A stretch of 64,000 bases of DNA from Neolewinella persica DSM 23188 (GTDB lineage Bacteria; Bacteroidota; Bacteroidia; Chitinophagales; Saprospiraceae). The stretch covers positions 16,141 to 80,140 of the forward strand of contig NZ_KB890422.1 in NCBI RefSeq assembly GCF_000373105.1, given 5' to 3'. Shown here piece after piece: positions 45,960 to 55,600 of this stretch. The notes below the pieces were generated by a model. It did no database searches and was not told the origin of the DNA. It saw only the letters and a program-made list of their open reading frames with translations. Each line of letters begins with the position of its first letter. Position 1 is the stretch's first letter. The position numbers were made by a program, and so were the translations under genes.

Positions 45960-46864
45960 ATCAATCCCTCCTTTTCCAGCGCCTTGCGCAAATTATCAAG
46001 CACGCCATTCACGAATTCCCGGCTTTTATCGGTAGAGTAAACTTTGGAAATATCGACGTATTCGTTCATCGTTACTTCTGGAGCAATTTTGGGAAATTGC
46101 AGAAACTCCCCCATCGCCATTTTTATGAGGATCATATCGATAATGGCTACACGCTCTGCATCCCAATTTTGAAGTACGGTCTTGATACGATCCAGTAACT
46201 GAACGTCGGCTTCAACGACGAACTTCAAAAGCGGTCGGCCAAAGTCTACAATGGCTTCGCTGTGTGCTTCGTAGGTCAGGTAAAAGTCCTGTTCGAGTGG
46301 CATCGCCTTCACCGTCTTTTTAATGGCGCCAACGATCAGGCTTTTGTCTCCTTTCCATAAAGGAAAGTGATCTTCGACCATATTGAGGAACAGCTCCTGC
46401 CCCTGCAACCACTTATACAATTTCAGCAATACGGCAACGGTTGGTTCCCTGCCCATATCGTCGGCGGCCTGGTAGACCTGGTGGTCTTCGGTTTGCAGAA
46501 ATTCCCGGTAGAGGGATTGAATCTGATCGGCATCGACCATACCACGAATACCGTACTCATCGTATTTACGAGATAACTCCAGGTTATCGGAAAGCGAGCG
46601 GATGGCTAGGTTGTCGGCCAGGATAGACTTGAAGACTTTATCTTCATCCAAAGGCCGCAACTTCGCCCGGCGCGTGGCCAGGTCATGCTTAGCGTACTCA
46701 CACACCCGTTGAATGATCAGCAAATTCAGCAGATAAAGCTGAAAGGAATTGCGTACGAATTGCAGCAACAGAGAATCGTAGGCCTTTGCGCTGACCAACT
46801 CTTGCCGCTGGGCGGCATAGAGGACCTGCATTATTTTGATGCGAACGTTGCGACGACTGAGCAT
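45956..46864 (-). CDS. nusB: Transcription antitermination factor NusB (long form)
   Basis: RNA-binding factor for rRNA antitermination. I choose the ATG at 46864 (MLSRRNVRIKIMQVLYA), which is the conserved NusB start; an ATG at 46921 adds 19 residues. At 302 residues it is about twice the E. coli length: an added N-terminal helical region (to about 165) precedes the classical NusB fold, which ends with VTMNEYVDISKVYS and FVNGVLDNL. This extended form is usual in Bacteroidota. Confidence 0.93.
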   Translation of the reverse strand: MLSRRNVRIKIMQVLYAAQRQELVSAKAYDSLLLQFVRNSFQLYLLNLLIIQRVCEYAKHDLATRRAKLRPLDEDKVFKSILADNLAIRSLSDNLELSRKYDEYGIRGMVDADQIQSLYREFLQTEDHQVYQAADDMGREPTVAVLLKLYKWLQGQELFLNMVEDHFPLWKGDKSLIVGAIKKTVKAMPLEQDFYLTYEAHSEAIVDFGRPLLKFVVEADVQLLDRIKTVLQNWDAERVAIIDMILIKMAMGEFLQFPKIAPEVTMNEYVDISKVYSTDKSREFVNGVLDNLRKALEKEGLI

Positions 46865-47009
46865 AAACGGGCGAATTTTCAAGGGAGATGCCAGAAAGGC
46901 CTGCCTCCGGCTGCAAAGCAACGAAAAAGATTCGGGCTGAAGCGATTTTTTTGAGAATACTTGCTCGATTCAGCACCGTCTGAGGGACTGTCGACTATTG
47001 AACTACGTA

Positions 47010-48485
47010 CTACCGTATTTCTTCCATCTCCTCAAAAGCTGGCAACCGGCTGTGGTGCCATTTACCGAGGATCACGCCATCTTTCATCAATACCACACCT
47101 GGATTGGACCGGATGATGGTCTTAAGCATGATGTCATCTCCCCGCCAGAAGGGGTAGTCCGCACCGATGTTTTTCCGGAAATCATCGATGGAAGCTTCGT
47201 CGTTGAATTTCGTCAGTCCTACCACCTTGTGGCCCGCTGCAAGGGCTTTGGTAGCCAGCGGCTGAATGTCTTCTTTCCAGTTATTCAGGTAACTGGATTT
47301 CCAATTGCCCTTTTCACCTTTGAGTTTGAAGGCAACGATGAGGAAGGTGTAGCCATCGTCTTCCAGCAAAGCAGGAATCGGGTCGTCTCCATTTGTATCT
47401 GACATCTCAAAATCACTGATCTTGGTTGGCTCAATGGACGGTTCAGATACTTTGGTGTCGTACGACCAATCGGTTTCAGGGTAGTCTTTATAGACTTTCA
47501 GAAATTCTTCCGTAGAAAGCTCTTTGACGGTACCATCCACCTTATTCGTCAGGATGTATCCCAGCGTGGTAACGGCTGAAGCGGCATCGGATTCAGCCTG
47601 TTTGACGGCAGCTACGTCAGTATTTACTTTGAACGGACGGAAATCCTGACCAGGTATGTTCCAAACATAATTGCTCATACAGTATACGAGGGTACCTACG
47701 GTCAGAATACCAATGATCACCAAGCGGGCGGTCTTTTCCTTTAGTTTACTTAGCTTCGGAAAGCCCAGACCATAGACTGCACTGGTAGCTACCGGGATGA
47801 AAGAACCCATCAGCAGACCTGCGGGCGCGGTAAGGACACCTGCTGCAATGGTGCTGGATTTAGCACTCAACTGATGCATGTTTTTTGTGAAGAAAAGAAA
47901 GATAAAGGCTGGAACCATCAGCGCTACATCCTTCATGAAGCTGGTGAATGGCTCCAGTTTCAGGAAGTCGCCAAAGCAACCACAGTCAGTCACCTTCATA
48001 TTAGATTCCGCAAACGGAACCCAGTCTCCAAAGGAGAAGAAGTTAACGCCGGAAGGAACGTACCCCGTAAGGAAGGTAAAGCCGGTCAGAATGGTGAAGG
48101 AGACGACCAGGAGGAAGAACAGCCAGGAGGTCAGTTTGGGCCGGAAGCCAATGATGAGCGCAAGGCCAAGGATGATTTCCAGAACAATCATGAAAACGGA
48201 AAAGCTAACGCTGTATTCGGCAAGTATTGGGAAGACCGGTGCCATAAAGCCAAGAGCAGTATCTGCAAAGGTCGATTCAAACTCAGCGAAGTACTGTTCC
48301 ATTTTGTAAGCTGTACCCAGTGGGTCAACTGCTTTCACGTAGCCAGAAAAAAGAAAGAGTGCCCCCGTCCAGTTCTGTAGGAAACTAAGGAGTAAACTGT
48401 CTTTGTGCTTGAGCACATAGTACGTGATGCCGGTCAGGACAAGCGCAGCGGCGGTGATCAGGAGCAGAATAGTGGTCAGCGTCAT
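47010..48485 (-). CDS. BT_3928-like protein: DoxX-type membrane domain with C-terminal thioredoxin-like region
   Basis: Inner-membrane protein of 491 residues. The N-terminal half has about eight hydrophobic segments, with the DoxX/MauE-like core WTGALFLFSGYVKAVDPLGTAYKM (first part near residues 39-60) and a CGCFGDF motif that is typical of this Bacteroidota family. The C-terminal ~200 residues are soluble and thioredoxin-like, but no CxxC active site is seen. A redox or electron-transfer role is plausible; function is not established. Confidence 0.82.
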   Translation of the reverse strand: MTLTTILLLITAAALVLTGITYYVLKHKDSLLLSFLQNWTGALFLFSGYVKAVDPLGTAYKMEQYFAEFESTFADTALGFMAPVFPILAEYSVSFSVFMIVLEIILGLALIIGFRPKLTSWLFFLLVVSFTILTGFTFLTGYVPSGVNFFSFGDWVPFAESNMKVTDCGCFGDFLKLEPFTSFMKDVALMVPAFIFLFFTKNMHQLSAKSSTIAAGVLTAPAGLLMGSFIPVATSAVYGLGFPKLSKLKEKTARLVIIGILTVGTLVYCMSNYVWNIPGQDFRPFKVNTDVAAVKQAESDAASAVTTLGYILTNKVDGTVKELSTEEFLKVYKDYPETDWSYDTKVSEPSIEPTKISDFEMSDTNGDDPIPALLEDDGYTFLIVAFKLKGEKGNWKSSYLNNWKEDIQPLATKALAAGHKVVGLTKFNDEASIDDFRKNIGADYPFWRGDDIMLKTIIRSNPGVVLMKDGVILGKWHHSRLPAFEEMEEIR

Positions 48486-48623
48486 GTTGGATTCCTTTTC
48501 TAATAAGTTGCGAAGGTACTACACCTGAAATTGGCTTGTGTTCAGCTCAATGTCAACGGGTTGTTAAGTCACTACCTAGGTAGAGCAACTGCAATCGATA
48601 GACTGATCAATGGCACAACATGA

Positions 48624-48653
48624 GGCGCCCCGATAGCTATCGGGACAGGTGCA
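48624..48653 (+). repeat. Interrupted element-like sequence with a 16-bp palindrome
   Basis: GGCGC, then the perfect palindrome CCCGATAGCTATCGGG (48629-48644), then ACAGGTGCA. The flanks look like the two ends of box 1 of the interspersed element with a palindrome in the middle. The rest of 48486-48692 has no gene. Confidence 0.4.
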
Positions 48654-48692
48654 AAGAACGGTGGAGGAGACCTGGTCAGAATTAATCCGAGC

Positions 48693-49448
48693 CTATCTTG
48701 GTGATACTTGCTTGTTGAGTTGCGCCGAAACTACCGATTCATCCTTGCGCAGAAATTCCAGTAATTCGTCGCCGCCCATAATGTTAGGGTCTGCTGTGAC
48801 CACATAGTAGGGGCTGTTGGGAGATATCCTGTTCTTTATTTTTACGTTTTGCTTGCCGTAGGCAATGACCCAGGTTTCGGCAACTACTCCGTCTTTTAGT
48901 TGAACGATGATCTCTTCCCGCTCCCGGTTACCCACCGGCACCGCAGTCTTGTCGGTAATGGTTTCAGAGACCTGACGGTAGCCTGATAGTTGTGATAATT
49001 TTATCATGGCCTGATCCAGGTCCTGCAGTTCTTTGGGGGCAACATCCTTGAAGGACGTCTGAAAAGCATTCCCTTCCGCATCATAATAAGTGAAACTTAC
49101 GGTAGTGGCATCCGGGATCTCTCCCCGGAAACTTCTGGGGTAATTTTGGAAGTCGGCCCGTTGAAAACTGTCGAGTAAGGCTACGATACGCCTCCGGTCG
49201 ATGTTCTTTTGCCAGGTCCCCGGCCGTTCCGTGAAGCGTTCCCCCTGGAACAACAGCAGACCGTTGTCATAAAGGTCCAGCGTATAAACCTCACAGCGCC
49301 CGTAACAGCTTCCCCGGTGATAGCTCACCCGAAGGTCGTATTTGTCCGCATTGCCCGCTTGGGGGCCAAGCAGTGCGCTCGGGTCACAACTGGTGATGGA
49401 AAATAGGGTGAAGAAAAGTAGCGGTAAAAGGAGGTAGGGGGATTTCAT
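48693..49448 (-). CDS. DUF6438-like lipoprotein
   Basis: Envelope lipoprotein of 251 residues. Signal peptide with lipobox cysteine at residue 21 (ITSC). The segment RGSCYGRCEVYTLDLYDNG with two cysteines four residues apart, and the following GxxxFTERPGTW, match the DUF6438 domain. A second soluble domain without a recognised family covers about 150-251. It lies between BT_3928-like and OmpA genes on the same strand. Function is unknown. Confidence 0.75.
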   Translation of the reverse strand: MKSPYLLLPLLFFTLFSITSCDPSALLGPQAGNADKYDLRVSYHRGSCYGRCEVYTLDLYDNGLLLFQGERFTERPGTWQKNIDRRRIVALLDSFQRADFQNYPRSFRGEIPDATTVSFTYYDAEGNAFQTSFKDVAPKELQDLDQAMIKLSQLSGYRQVSETITDKTAVPVGNREREEIIVQLKDGVVAETWVIAYGKQNVKIKNRISPNSPYYVVTADPNIMGGDELLEFLRKDESVVSAQLNKQVSPR

Positions 49449-49454
49449 TGCTGG

Positions 49455-49682
49455 TGGTTCTTGGTTCAGGTTTCAGGTTCGCTTTGCTCAGGTTGCAGGT
49501 TGCAGGTTGCAGGTTGCAAGGAGGTGCCGGACTCGCTTCGCTCGTGTTGCAGTAGTTCGCTTCGCTCACGTTGCAGGGGGGGCTTCGTAGGTGACGAAGG
49601 AAATAGCGTTGCTTCCTGCAACAGCTGCAACAACTGGAACCCCTGCAACCTTTGCAACCTTTGCAACGGGAGCGTAGCGACC
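49455..49682. repeat. Word-type inverted repeat between OmpA and DUF6438 genes
   Basis: Left arm: AGGTTGC four times in a row, then TTCGCTTCGCTC and CACGTTGCAGG. Right arm: CCTGCAAC, TTTGCAACC twice, GGGAGCGTAGCGACC. It shares its vocabulary with the array at 11672-11956. No gene. Confidence 0.8.
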
Positions 49683-50684
49683 CTACTCTTCCACCGAGAT
49701 CAAAATTTCCGTTCGCCGATTAGAAGCAAGGTCGCGCTGGGTAATGCCGTTAGTTACCGGGTCGTAAAAGCCTTTACCTCCAACGGTGATCTTGCGGGGA
49801 GACATGCCAAAATTGATCAATTGTTGCGCAATGTTGATCGCTTTGTCCGAGCTGTCTTCATAGGCACGAAGCGCGTTTGGGTTGCTACTGTCGGTATGAC
49901 CGATCACCAGCACCTCCGCCGAAGATTGGCTGCGAAGAACGGCAGCAATACTACGGAGTAGATTTTGGCCATTGGGACTGACGGTAAATCCATCAGCGGA
50001 CAGCATCGATTCGGCCAGGGTTACCCGTAGATTATCCGGAGCATCGTTGGTCAGCGAATAAGAGGTTGTCGGGTAAGCGGCGAGTATTTGGCTCAAGGAA
50101 TTCTGTATTTCATTGACCCGAATCGCGGCATTCTGAGCATCAGATAGTCCACGGATGGCTGTGGTTCCATAAGCCTCCGGAGCCGCCGGGTTTGTACCAT
50201 AAGACTGAGGAGCTCCGCCCCCTGCGGGGGCATAGTCACCTTCTATTCGCGCAATGGCCGCCTCCCGGGCCTGCAGGTCGATCTCAAGCTGGCGAAGCTC
50301 AGCCTCTCTTTCTGAGACCAACGTGGTACGTTCGGCCAGGCTTTGTTGTAACCCGCTCACTTCATTGCCCGTGTTGCTCAGCATCTCCTGGCTTTGTCCC
50401 AGTAGATCCTCATATCGCTCCTGAAGAGACTGGTAGCTTTGGTTCAGGGCCATGTTGGTCGCCGTAAGTGATTCCACCTGGCGGATGCGCTGGACAAGCT
50501 CATTCCCGTTGAGGTCAACCTCGTCGTATGAACTTATGGCGCGTTGGTCTGCCAGGCTGTCTGCCAGTGTCGACTGGTTACGGTAGTAGTTGCGCTCAGT
50601 TTCGAGCGCGGAGTATTGAGTGCGCGGCACGCACGAGACGGCGGCAAAAGCCACTACCATCAGGGGCAAAATCAGCTGTTTCAT
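49683..50684 (-). CDS. OmpA-family lipoprotein with coiled coil
   Basis: Peptidoglycan-associated envelope lipoprotein. I choose the ATG at 50684 (MKQLILPLMVVAFAAVSC, lipobox cysteine at residue 18); the frame is open to 50828, but that would add 48 residues of no known homology. Coiled coil about 25-155, a low-complexity GGGAPQSYGTNPAAP linker, then an OmpA/MotB domain (about 215-330) with VIGHTDSSNP and SNRRTEILI, including the peptidoglycan-binding Asp and Arg. Length 333 residues. Confidence 0.9.
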   Translation of the reverse strand: MKQLILPLMVVAFAAVSCVPRTQYSALETERNYYRNQSTLADSLADQRAISSYDEVDLNGNELVQRIRQVESLTATNMALNQSYQSLQERYEDLLGQSQEMLSNTGNEVSGLQQSLAERTTLVSEREAELRQLEIDLQAREAAIARIEGDYAPAGGGAPQSYGTNPAAPEAYGTTAIRGLSDAQNAAIRVNEIQNSLSQILAAYPTTSYSLTNDAPDNLRVTLAESMLSADGFTVSPNGQNLLRSIAAVLRSQSSAEVLVIGHTDSSNPNALRAYEDSSDKAINIAQQLINFGMSPRKITVGGKGFYDPVTNGITQRDLASNRRTEILISVEE

Positions 50685-50778
50685 GGGTTGGTTGGTTTGT
50701 CTGTTTATGTTTTTTCGATTAATACGCCTAAAAGTAGGATAATTCAGCGAAGTTTGTCCCCTGATCAAAGTTAGTACC

Positions 50779-51402
50779 ATGAACAAGTCTACCCACCTGC
50801 ACCTGAATATTTGCCGGAATATGCTCAAATTGATGATTATTGCCGCTTGCCTCCTGGTCGTTTGGAGTTGTAATCAACCTGCGTCGAAAACAGGAAGTGA
50901 CGGTATTGTGGTAGGTTCCATCAACAATAAACTTCCATTGCGGCAGGAAGATGGTGAAAAAGAAAAAGCTCCTCCCTCGCTTAAACTCAGGATGGGAGAG
51001 GCAAAAGTAGCTTCCGGAGGTACTGTTTGCCTGCCAGTGGAGGCCACCGGAATGACCAACCTCCTCGGCTTCCAGTTCACCATGCGCTACGACAGCGCCG
51101 CGCTGAAGTTCCAATCCTTCCGGGGGATGACCCTTCCTGGCTACGGTTCCTCTAATTTTGGAACCCGGTTTGCTGATCGGGGCTATCTCTCCACCCTCTG
51201 GTCTGATACGAGTGCCGGTATGGAAGGAGTGACCAGGCCTGCCGGCCATAAACTCTTTGAAGTTTGCTTCACGAATCTTCTGCCAAAAGGAAAGGAGGCT
51301 GAAGTCCGTTTTGCCGACGGGCCAACTTACTTTGAGGTCGTAGGACTTGATATGAAGCCCAGGCAGCTGGTATATGCCAATGGGAAGGTTGTTAGTAAAT
51401 AG
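50779..51402 (+). CDS. Cohesin-like domain lipoprotein
   Basis: Predicted surface or periplasmic lipoprotein. The signal peptide ends at VVWSC; the true start may be the ATG at 50821 (MLKLMIIAACLL), which gives a more usual signal length. Residues about 68-190 form one cohesin-like beta-sandwich: SGGTVCLPVEATG, LGFQFTMRYDSAALKFQS and the closing HKLFEVCF strand. The same fold is repeated five times in the giant T9SS protein at 52649. No dockerin was seen in the window. Partner unknown. It is convergent with rlpA. Confidence 0.75.
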   Translation: MNKSTHLHLNICRNMLKLMIIAACLLVVWSCNQPASKTGSDGIVVGSINNKLPLRQEDGEKEKAPPSLKLRMGEAKVASGGTVCLPVEATGMTNLLGFQFTMRYDSAALKFQSFRGMTLPGYGSSNFGTRFADRGYLSTLWSDTSAGMEGVTRPAGHKLFEVCFTNLLPKGKEAEVRFADGPTYFEVVGLDMKPRQLVYANGKVVSK

Positions 51403-51418
51403 TCCGTAGTACTACCCA

Positions 51419-52363
51419 CTACTTAATCGTTACCATAAAGCCCGGAATCTTATACCTCGTCTTCAGGTCTGAGGAGTACCGTTGTGCGCTCTTTTCCGTC
51501 TCGAATGGACCAAGAATAACTTTGTAGACGGAGCCTGGGCCGGTACTCAATCGTTCAATCAGGATATTGTCGAACCATTTGCTCTGTAACTCGGTCACTT
51601 TATCCATTGCGCCTTCCAGGTCTTTGAAGCTTCCCACCTGAACGCCATATTTACCACCAGTGGGCTTAAGCAGGGCGATTTTGTAGGTGCCGGGAGCGAA
51701 GGTAGCCGTCCGAACGAGTTGTTCGCTGCTTACGGGTAAAGCCTTTACTTGAGAAGCGCTGGTGGTTACCGTCGGCGTAGGGGAAGACTGTGCTACAGGA
51801 GGGGAGGTAGCCTTAGGAGCTTCCTTAACAGGAGCAGGCGCGGCCGCAGGTGCAGGGCGAGGTTCAGTAATAACCGGCTGACGCTCGGCCGGCGTAGGGG
51901 CCGGTTCGTTCACTATGGGATTATTGGCTACTTCCAGGGCTTTTTCCCGAGCTTCCTCTTCAGCAGTGCTGGTGGTCGTGACGGCCCGAGCTGGCTGATC
52001 CGGCGTTGAAAGCAAAGTTAGTTCGACCTGAACGGTTGATTTTCCTATCATTCCGAGGTTGGCAGCAGCACGTTCGCTAAGTTCAATGAGCCGGCCAGGA
52101 ATGAAGGGACCTTTGTCGATGATGCGAACGTTAACGGTTTTTCCGTTTTCCATGTTCTCCACCTTTACCACGCTATTTTGCGGGAATACCCGGTGGGCGG
52201 CAACAAGTTCATTTTTGTCGTAGATCACCCCGTAGGCCGTCTCTGCGCCCTGGTACTGGTTACTGTAGTAGCTGGCCAGTCCGTTCTCTTTATCTCCAAC
52301 TAATTGGGCGGTCAATAGGGGAGAGGTAAGGCAGAAAAAAGTGAGTATCAGTATAATTCTCAT
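51419..52363 (-). CDS. RlpA-like septal ring protein with SPOR domain
   Basis: Periplasmic lytic transglycosylase-like protein. Signal peptide (1-19), double-psi beta-barrel (about 25-115, GLASYYSNQYQGAETAYG, RIIDKGPFIPGRLIELS), a Pro/Ala-rich linker (about 120-230) and a C-terminal SPOR domain (about 237-314, KYGVQVGSFKD), which binds denuded septal glycan. The linker PRPAPAAAPAPVKEAP is partly encoded by an interspersed element. RlpA cleaves glycan strands in some bacteria; here activity is presumed only. Confidence 0.88.
   Translation of the reverse strand: MRIILILTFFCLTSPLLTAQLVGDKENGLASYYSNQYQGAETAYGVIYDKNELVAAHRVFPQNSVVKVENMENGKTVNVRIIDKGPFIPGRLIELSERAAANLGMIGKSTVQVELTLLSTPDQPARAVTTTSTAEEEAREKALEVANNPIVNEPAPTPAERQPVITEPRPAPAAAPAPVKEAPKATSPPVAQSSPTPTVTTSASQVKALPVSSEQLVRTATFAPGTYKIALLKPTGGKYGVQVGSFKDLEGAMDKVTELQSKWFDNILIERLSTGPGSVYKVILGPFETEKSAQRYSSDLKTRYKIPGFMVTIK
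51837..51854 (+). repeat. Two-box interspersed element, copy 13, inside rlpA
   Basis: GGCGCGGCCGCAGGTGCA, antisense to the gene and read as APAAAP in the linker. No clear second box. Confidence 0.65.
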
Positions 52364-52433
52364 TGATAGGTTTTTGTGTAGTTAGAGTGAAAACGCCCCG
52401 GAGGGAGGGTTTAGTTCGTTAACAAATGGGCTT

Positions 52434-52528
52434 GTACATACGTAGAAGTACGTTTTGGCCTTCTGGTGGATGTAGAGGCGTAGAAGTATATGCGTTGCAT
52501 TCCAGCAATTGTACTTCCGTAGAAGTAC
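52434..52528. repeat. GTAC palindromic element, copy 3, with half-sites
   Basis: Half-sites GTAGAAGTAC (52442-52451) and GTAGAAGTAT (52480-52489?), the latter written as CGTAGAAGTATATG, precede the full GTACTTCCGTAGAAGTAC at 52511-52528. The spacer 52364-52648 has no gene. Confidence 0.7.
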
Positions 52529-52547
52529 GGGGTGGGCCTAACACTGC

Positions 52548-52583
52548 TCCTGGAATTCCGCCCCTTGCACCCGCGTCCCCGCC
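52548..52583 (-). repeat. Two-box interspersed element, copy 14
   Basis: Minus strand GGCGGGGACGCGGGTGCA (52566-52583) directly after the T tract of the terminator of the giant gene, and box 2 GAGC at 52548, 35 bp after the start. Confidence 0.75.
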
Positions 52584-52620
52584 CAAAAAAAGTCCGGCAA
52601 CCTATCAAGGCTGCCGGACT
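52584..52620 (-). terminator. Terminator of the giant T9SS gene
   Basis: AGTCCGGCA (52591-52599) and TGCCGGACT (52612-52620) pair perfectly, followed by seven T on the minus strand. Confidence 0.85.
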
Positions 52621-52648
52621 GTAACTGGAGGTTATTTTCATACAGGGG

Positions 52649-55600
52649 TTACCGTACAACGGTAACGTCTCCCCGGATGATGTCTCCTTCGCCCACGTTT
52701 AGGCGCAGGATATAGTAATAAGTGCCTTCAGGAACCATCGTGCCTGAGTTACTTACACCTTCCCAGTCATTGTTGTATGGCTTGGCCTCGTAGATGATGT
52801 CGCCCCAACGGTTGAATATGATGATCTCATTGTCGGGGAACTCGTCTGGCCGAAGCTCAAGTAAAGTGAAGATGAACCGGTCGTTCATACCGTCACCGTT
52901 CGGGCTGATGGCATTATAGACTTCGGGGGTAACACCACTTGGGTCGGCCCGAATAGTGAGGGTTGCCTGACTACAAAGATCAGGACAAGTAACACTACAA
53001 ACTTCGTAGTCAACGGTGGTGATGCCCTCCGTGCCAAGTGCAGCTTCGAAGGTGACATCCCCATTAAGGTTAATAATGATCGTTCCGAATTCTGGTTCCG
53101 TCAGCAGGTTGACCGTTACCGGACCAGTACGCTGATCGTTGGCCAGCAGGTTGACCGAACCAATATTGTCGTTACCGACAATTTCCAGCAAGTCGTCATT
53201 GGCAACCGGTGTTTCTTCCGGTCCGACGCGGACGGTGTCGGCACTGTAATTTTCGCAGCCTAATCCGGAAGAGAGGGTCCAGACAAGAGACAAGCCATCT
53301 CCGATCTCCGTAATGGTGGCGGTGCTTTCTTCAGCGGTCCATACAGAGCCTTCATCGTTGAAGGCCGTCCATTCGCCACTGGTTCCCGGAGGAAGATTGC
53401 CTTCTACCAGAATGGGAGGTCCACAGGCTGTGAAATCGGCCGGTAGCATGGCCGAAACCTGCTCGTTCAGCATTACGGTTGTGGAGGAAGTATCAGAACA
53501 ACCGTTAGCAAGGTTGGTGACGATCAGTTGGTATGTACCAGGACCGCTAACGAATGGGCGGGGGGTGTTCTCTCCGCTTACGACCTCGCCGCCATCCGTC
53601 GCACTCCAGTCGTACAGGATTCCAGGCAGAGGACCAGGTGTACTACTCGTTCCATCTAGCTGTGGCATCTCTCCACATTCTATTTCAATGGGGTCACCAG
53701 CCTGGGCAAACGGGGTGTCTGTAGCAGCCTCAACCGTAACGGTATCCCGGACAACACAACCTGAAGCATCCGTAACGGACAACTCGTAATCACCGGGCCC
53801 ATCAACAGAAACGATGAGGGAGCCGGTTGGTGGGGTAATGTTATTGCCATCGAAGCTGGTCCATACGATGTCTTCTGCCGAAGCATTGTTGAGCTCCGTG
53901 TCAGAGGCATCAATGGTAATGGTTGAGTTATTACAATCGAAGCTGTCGGGCGTCATGATGGCCAGCGTTGCAATGCTGTCGATGAGGTCTTCCACGCGAA
54001 TCACTACGGTTTCGACACAACTTGTCGTTGGGTTGATGATAACGGCGTTGTAAGTACCGCCTTTGGTAACCGTAATACGGTTTGTATCCATCGGAAGGGC
54101 GGGGATGCTAGGAGGCGGTCCTGACCACTGAATATCATAATCATTGGGCTGGTCAAGAATGTTTATGCCAATCACTGTGGAGCGGTTCTCACAATCCAGG
54201 GTCATGCCTTCAACGGCTTCAACTCGTGGGAATACTCTGGAATCGGTGACGGTCACGTCACGGGAATTGATACAACCATTTGCCTGGTTGGTAATGGTCA
54301 GTCGGTAAACACCGGCGGTACGAACGATCAAAGTATCGTTGCCTTGCGAGCTTGGTTCTTCTCCGTCCATAACTACCGACCAGACGTAGGAAAACTCGTT
54401 GCCGCGGGAAGAGCCAGCCGCATCAACGATGGCGGGACCACCCTCACAGGAGATGTCAAGCGAATTCTGGCGGAAGGTGACCAAAGGTGGCGTTGCGGCA
54501 TCGTCAATTACGAGCACGGAATCAACGGCCGTACAACCTGTAGCCGGGTTGGTAATGCTGACCATGTGCATTCCGGGAACACCGGTACGGACACTGGTCA
54601 TGGTACCGATTTCTTCGTTGCTGGGGTTGAGCCAACGGACGTCGTAGGTGCTAACGTCATCTCCGGTAATTCGAAGGCCAACCGTAGTTGGCGCACAGCC
54701 AAGGCCGCGTATGGTATCGGCTAATTCATAGGTCGGGAAGCCAGTTGGAGCAGAAACAACTATGGAATCTACGCCTACACATCCGGTGCCATCGTCGGTT
54801 ACTTCAAGGTAGTAGGTGCCTGGTTGGCTCACTACGATAGAGAGCGCAGCGCCCATGGGGACATCAGCACCGTTCAGTACCCACTTTGGCGAAAGTGCCG
54901 CTCCTGGCCGGAGACTTTCTGCACTGCCGGTAAGCCGGAGGTCGTCCACACAAGTAAGGACTGTATTCATCCCGGCTTCAACGGTTGGAAGAAGACCTTC
55001 ACCTACAACAACGGTCGCACTGTCTCGGCAAACACCATTAGAAACAATCACCTTATAGGTGCCAGGACGGGTAACGCGTGGCTCCGCCACACTCAGGTCG
55101 GTGATGACCACCCGGCCATCGGCCGAACTCCAGGAGTAACGGGTATCGGGACCGACATTCTCGTAGGCAATCGTCAGCTGGGTCGTGTCAGGTTCACAGT
55201 TGATCGTCAGCTCCGTTGGGAAGGAGATCTCAGGTACGCCGCGGCTGGGGACGACGATGACGGTGTCAGAACGGCTACAGCCAGTAACGCTGTTGGTGAT
55301 GTCTACCACGAAGGTTCCTAAAACATCGGTAGCGTAGGTTGGGCCAGCACTGAGTACGGTGGCATCGCCAGATTCTGTCCAGGTATAGACCACGTCATCT
55401 TCTGCCGGGCCGATGCTTAGCATTACCGGGCTGCCGTCGCAATTCAGGGCGGCTTCAGTAGGCAGTACACTGTTGGGGAGGTTGTTTTCGTCCCGGACGA
55501 GCACCATGTCTTCTTGTGAACACATTACGGTAGTGAAGGTAACTTCGAGGACGTAGCGTCCTGGCTCCATGACTGTAATGTCACGAGTGTCACCTACGGT

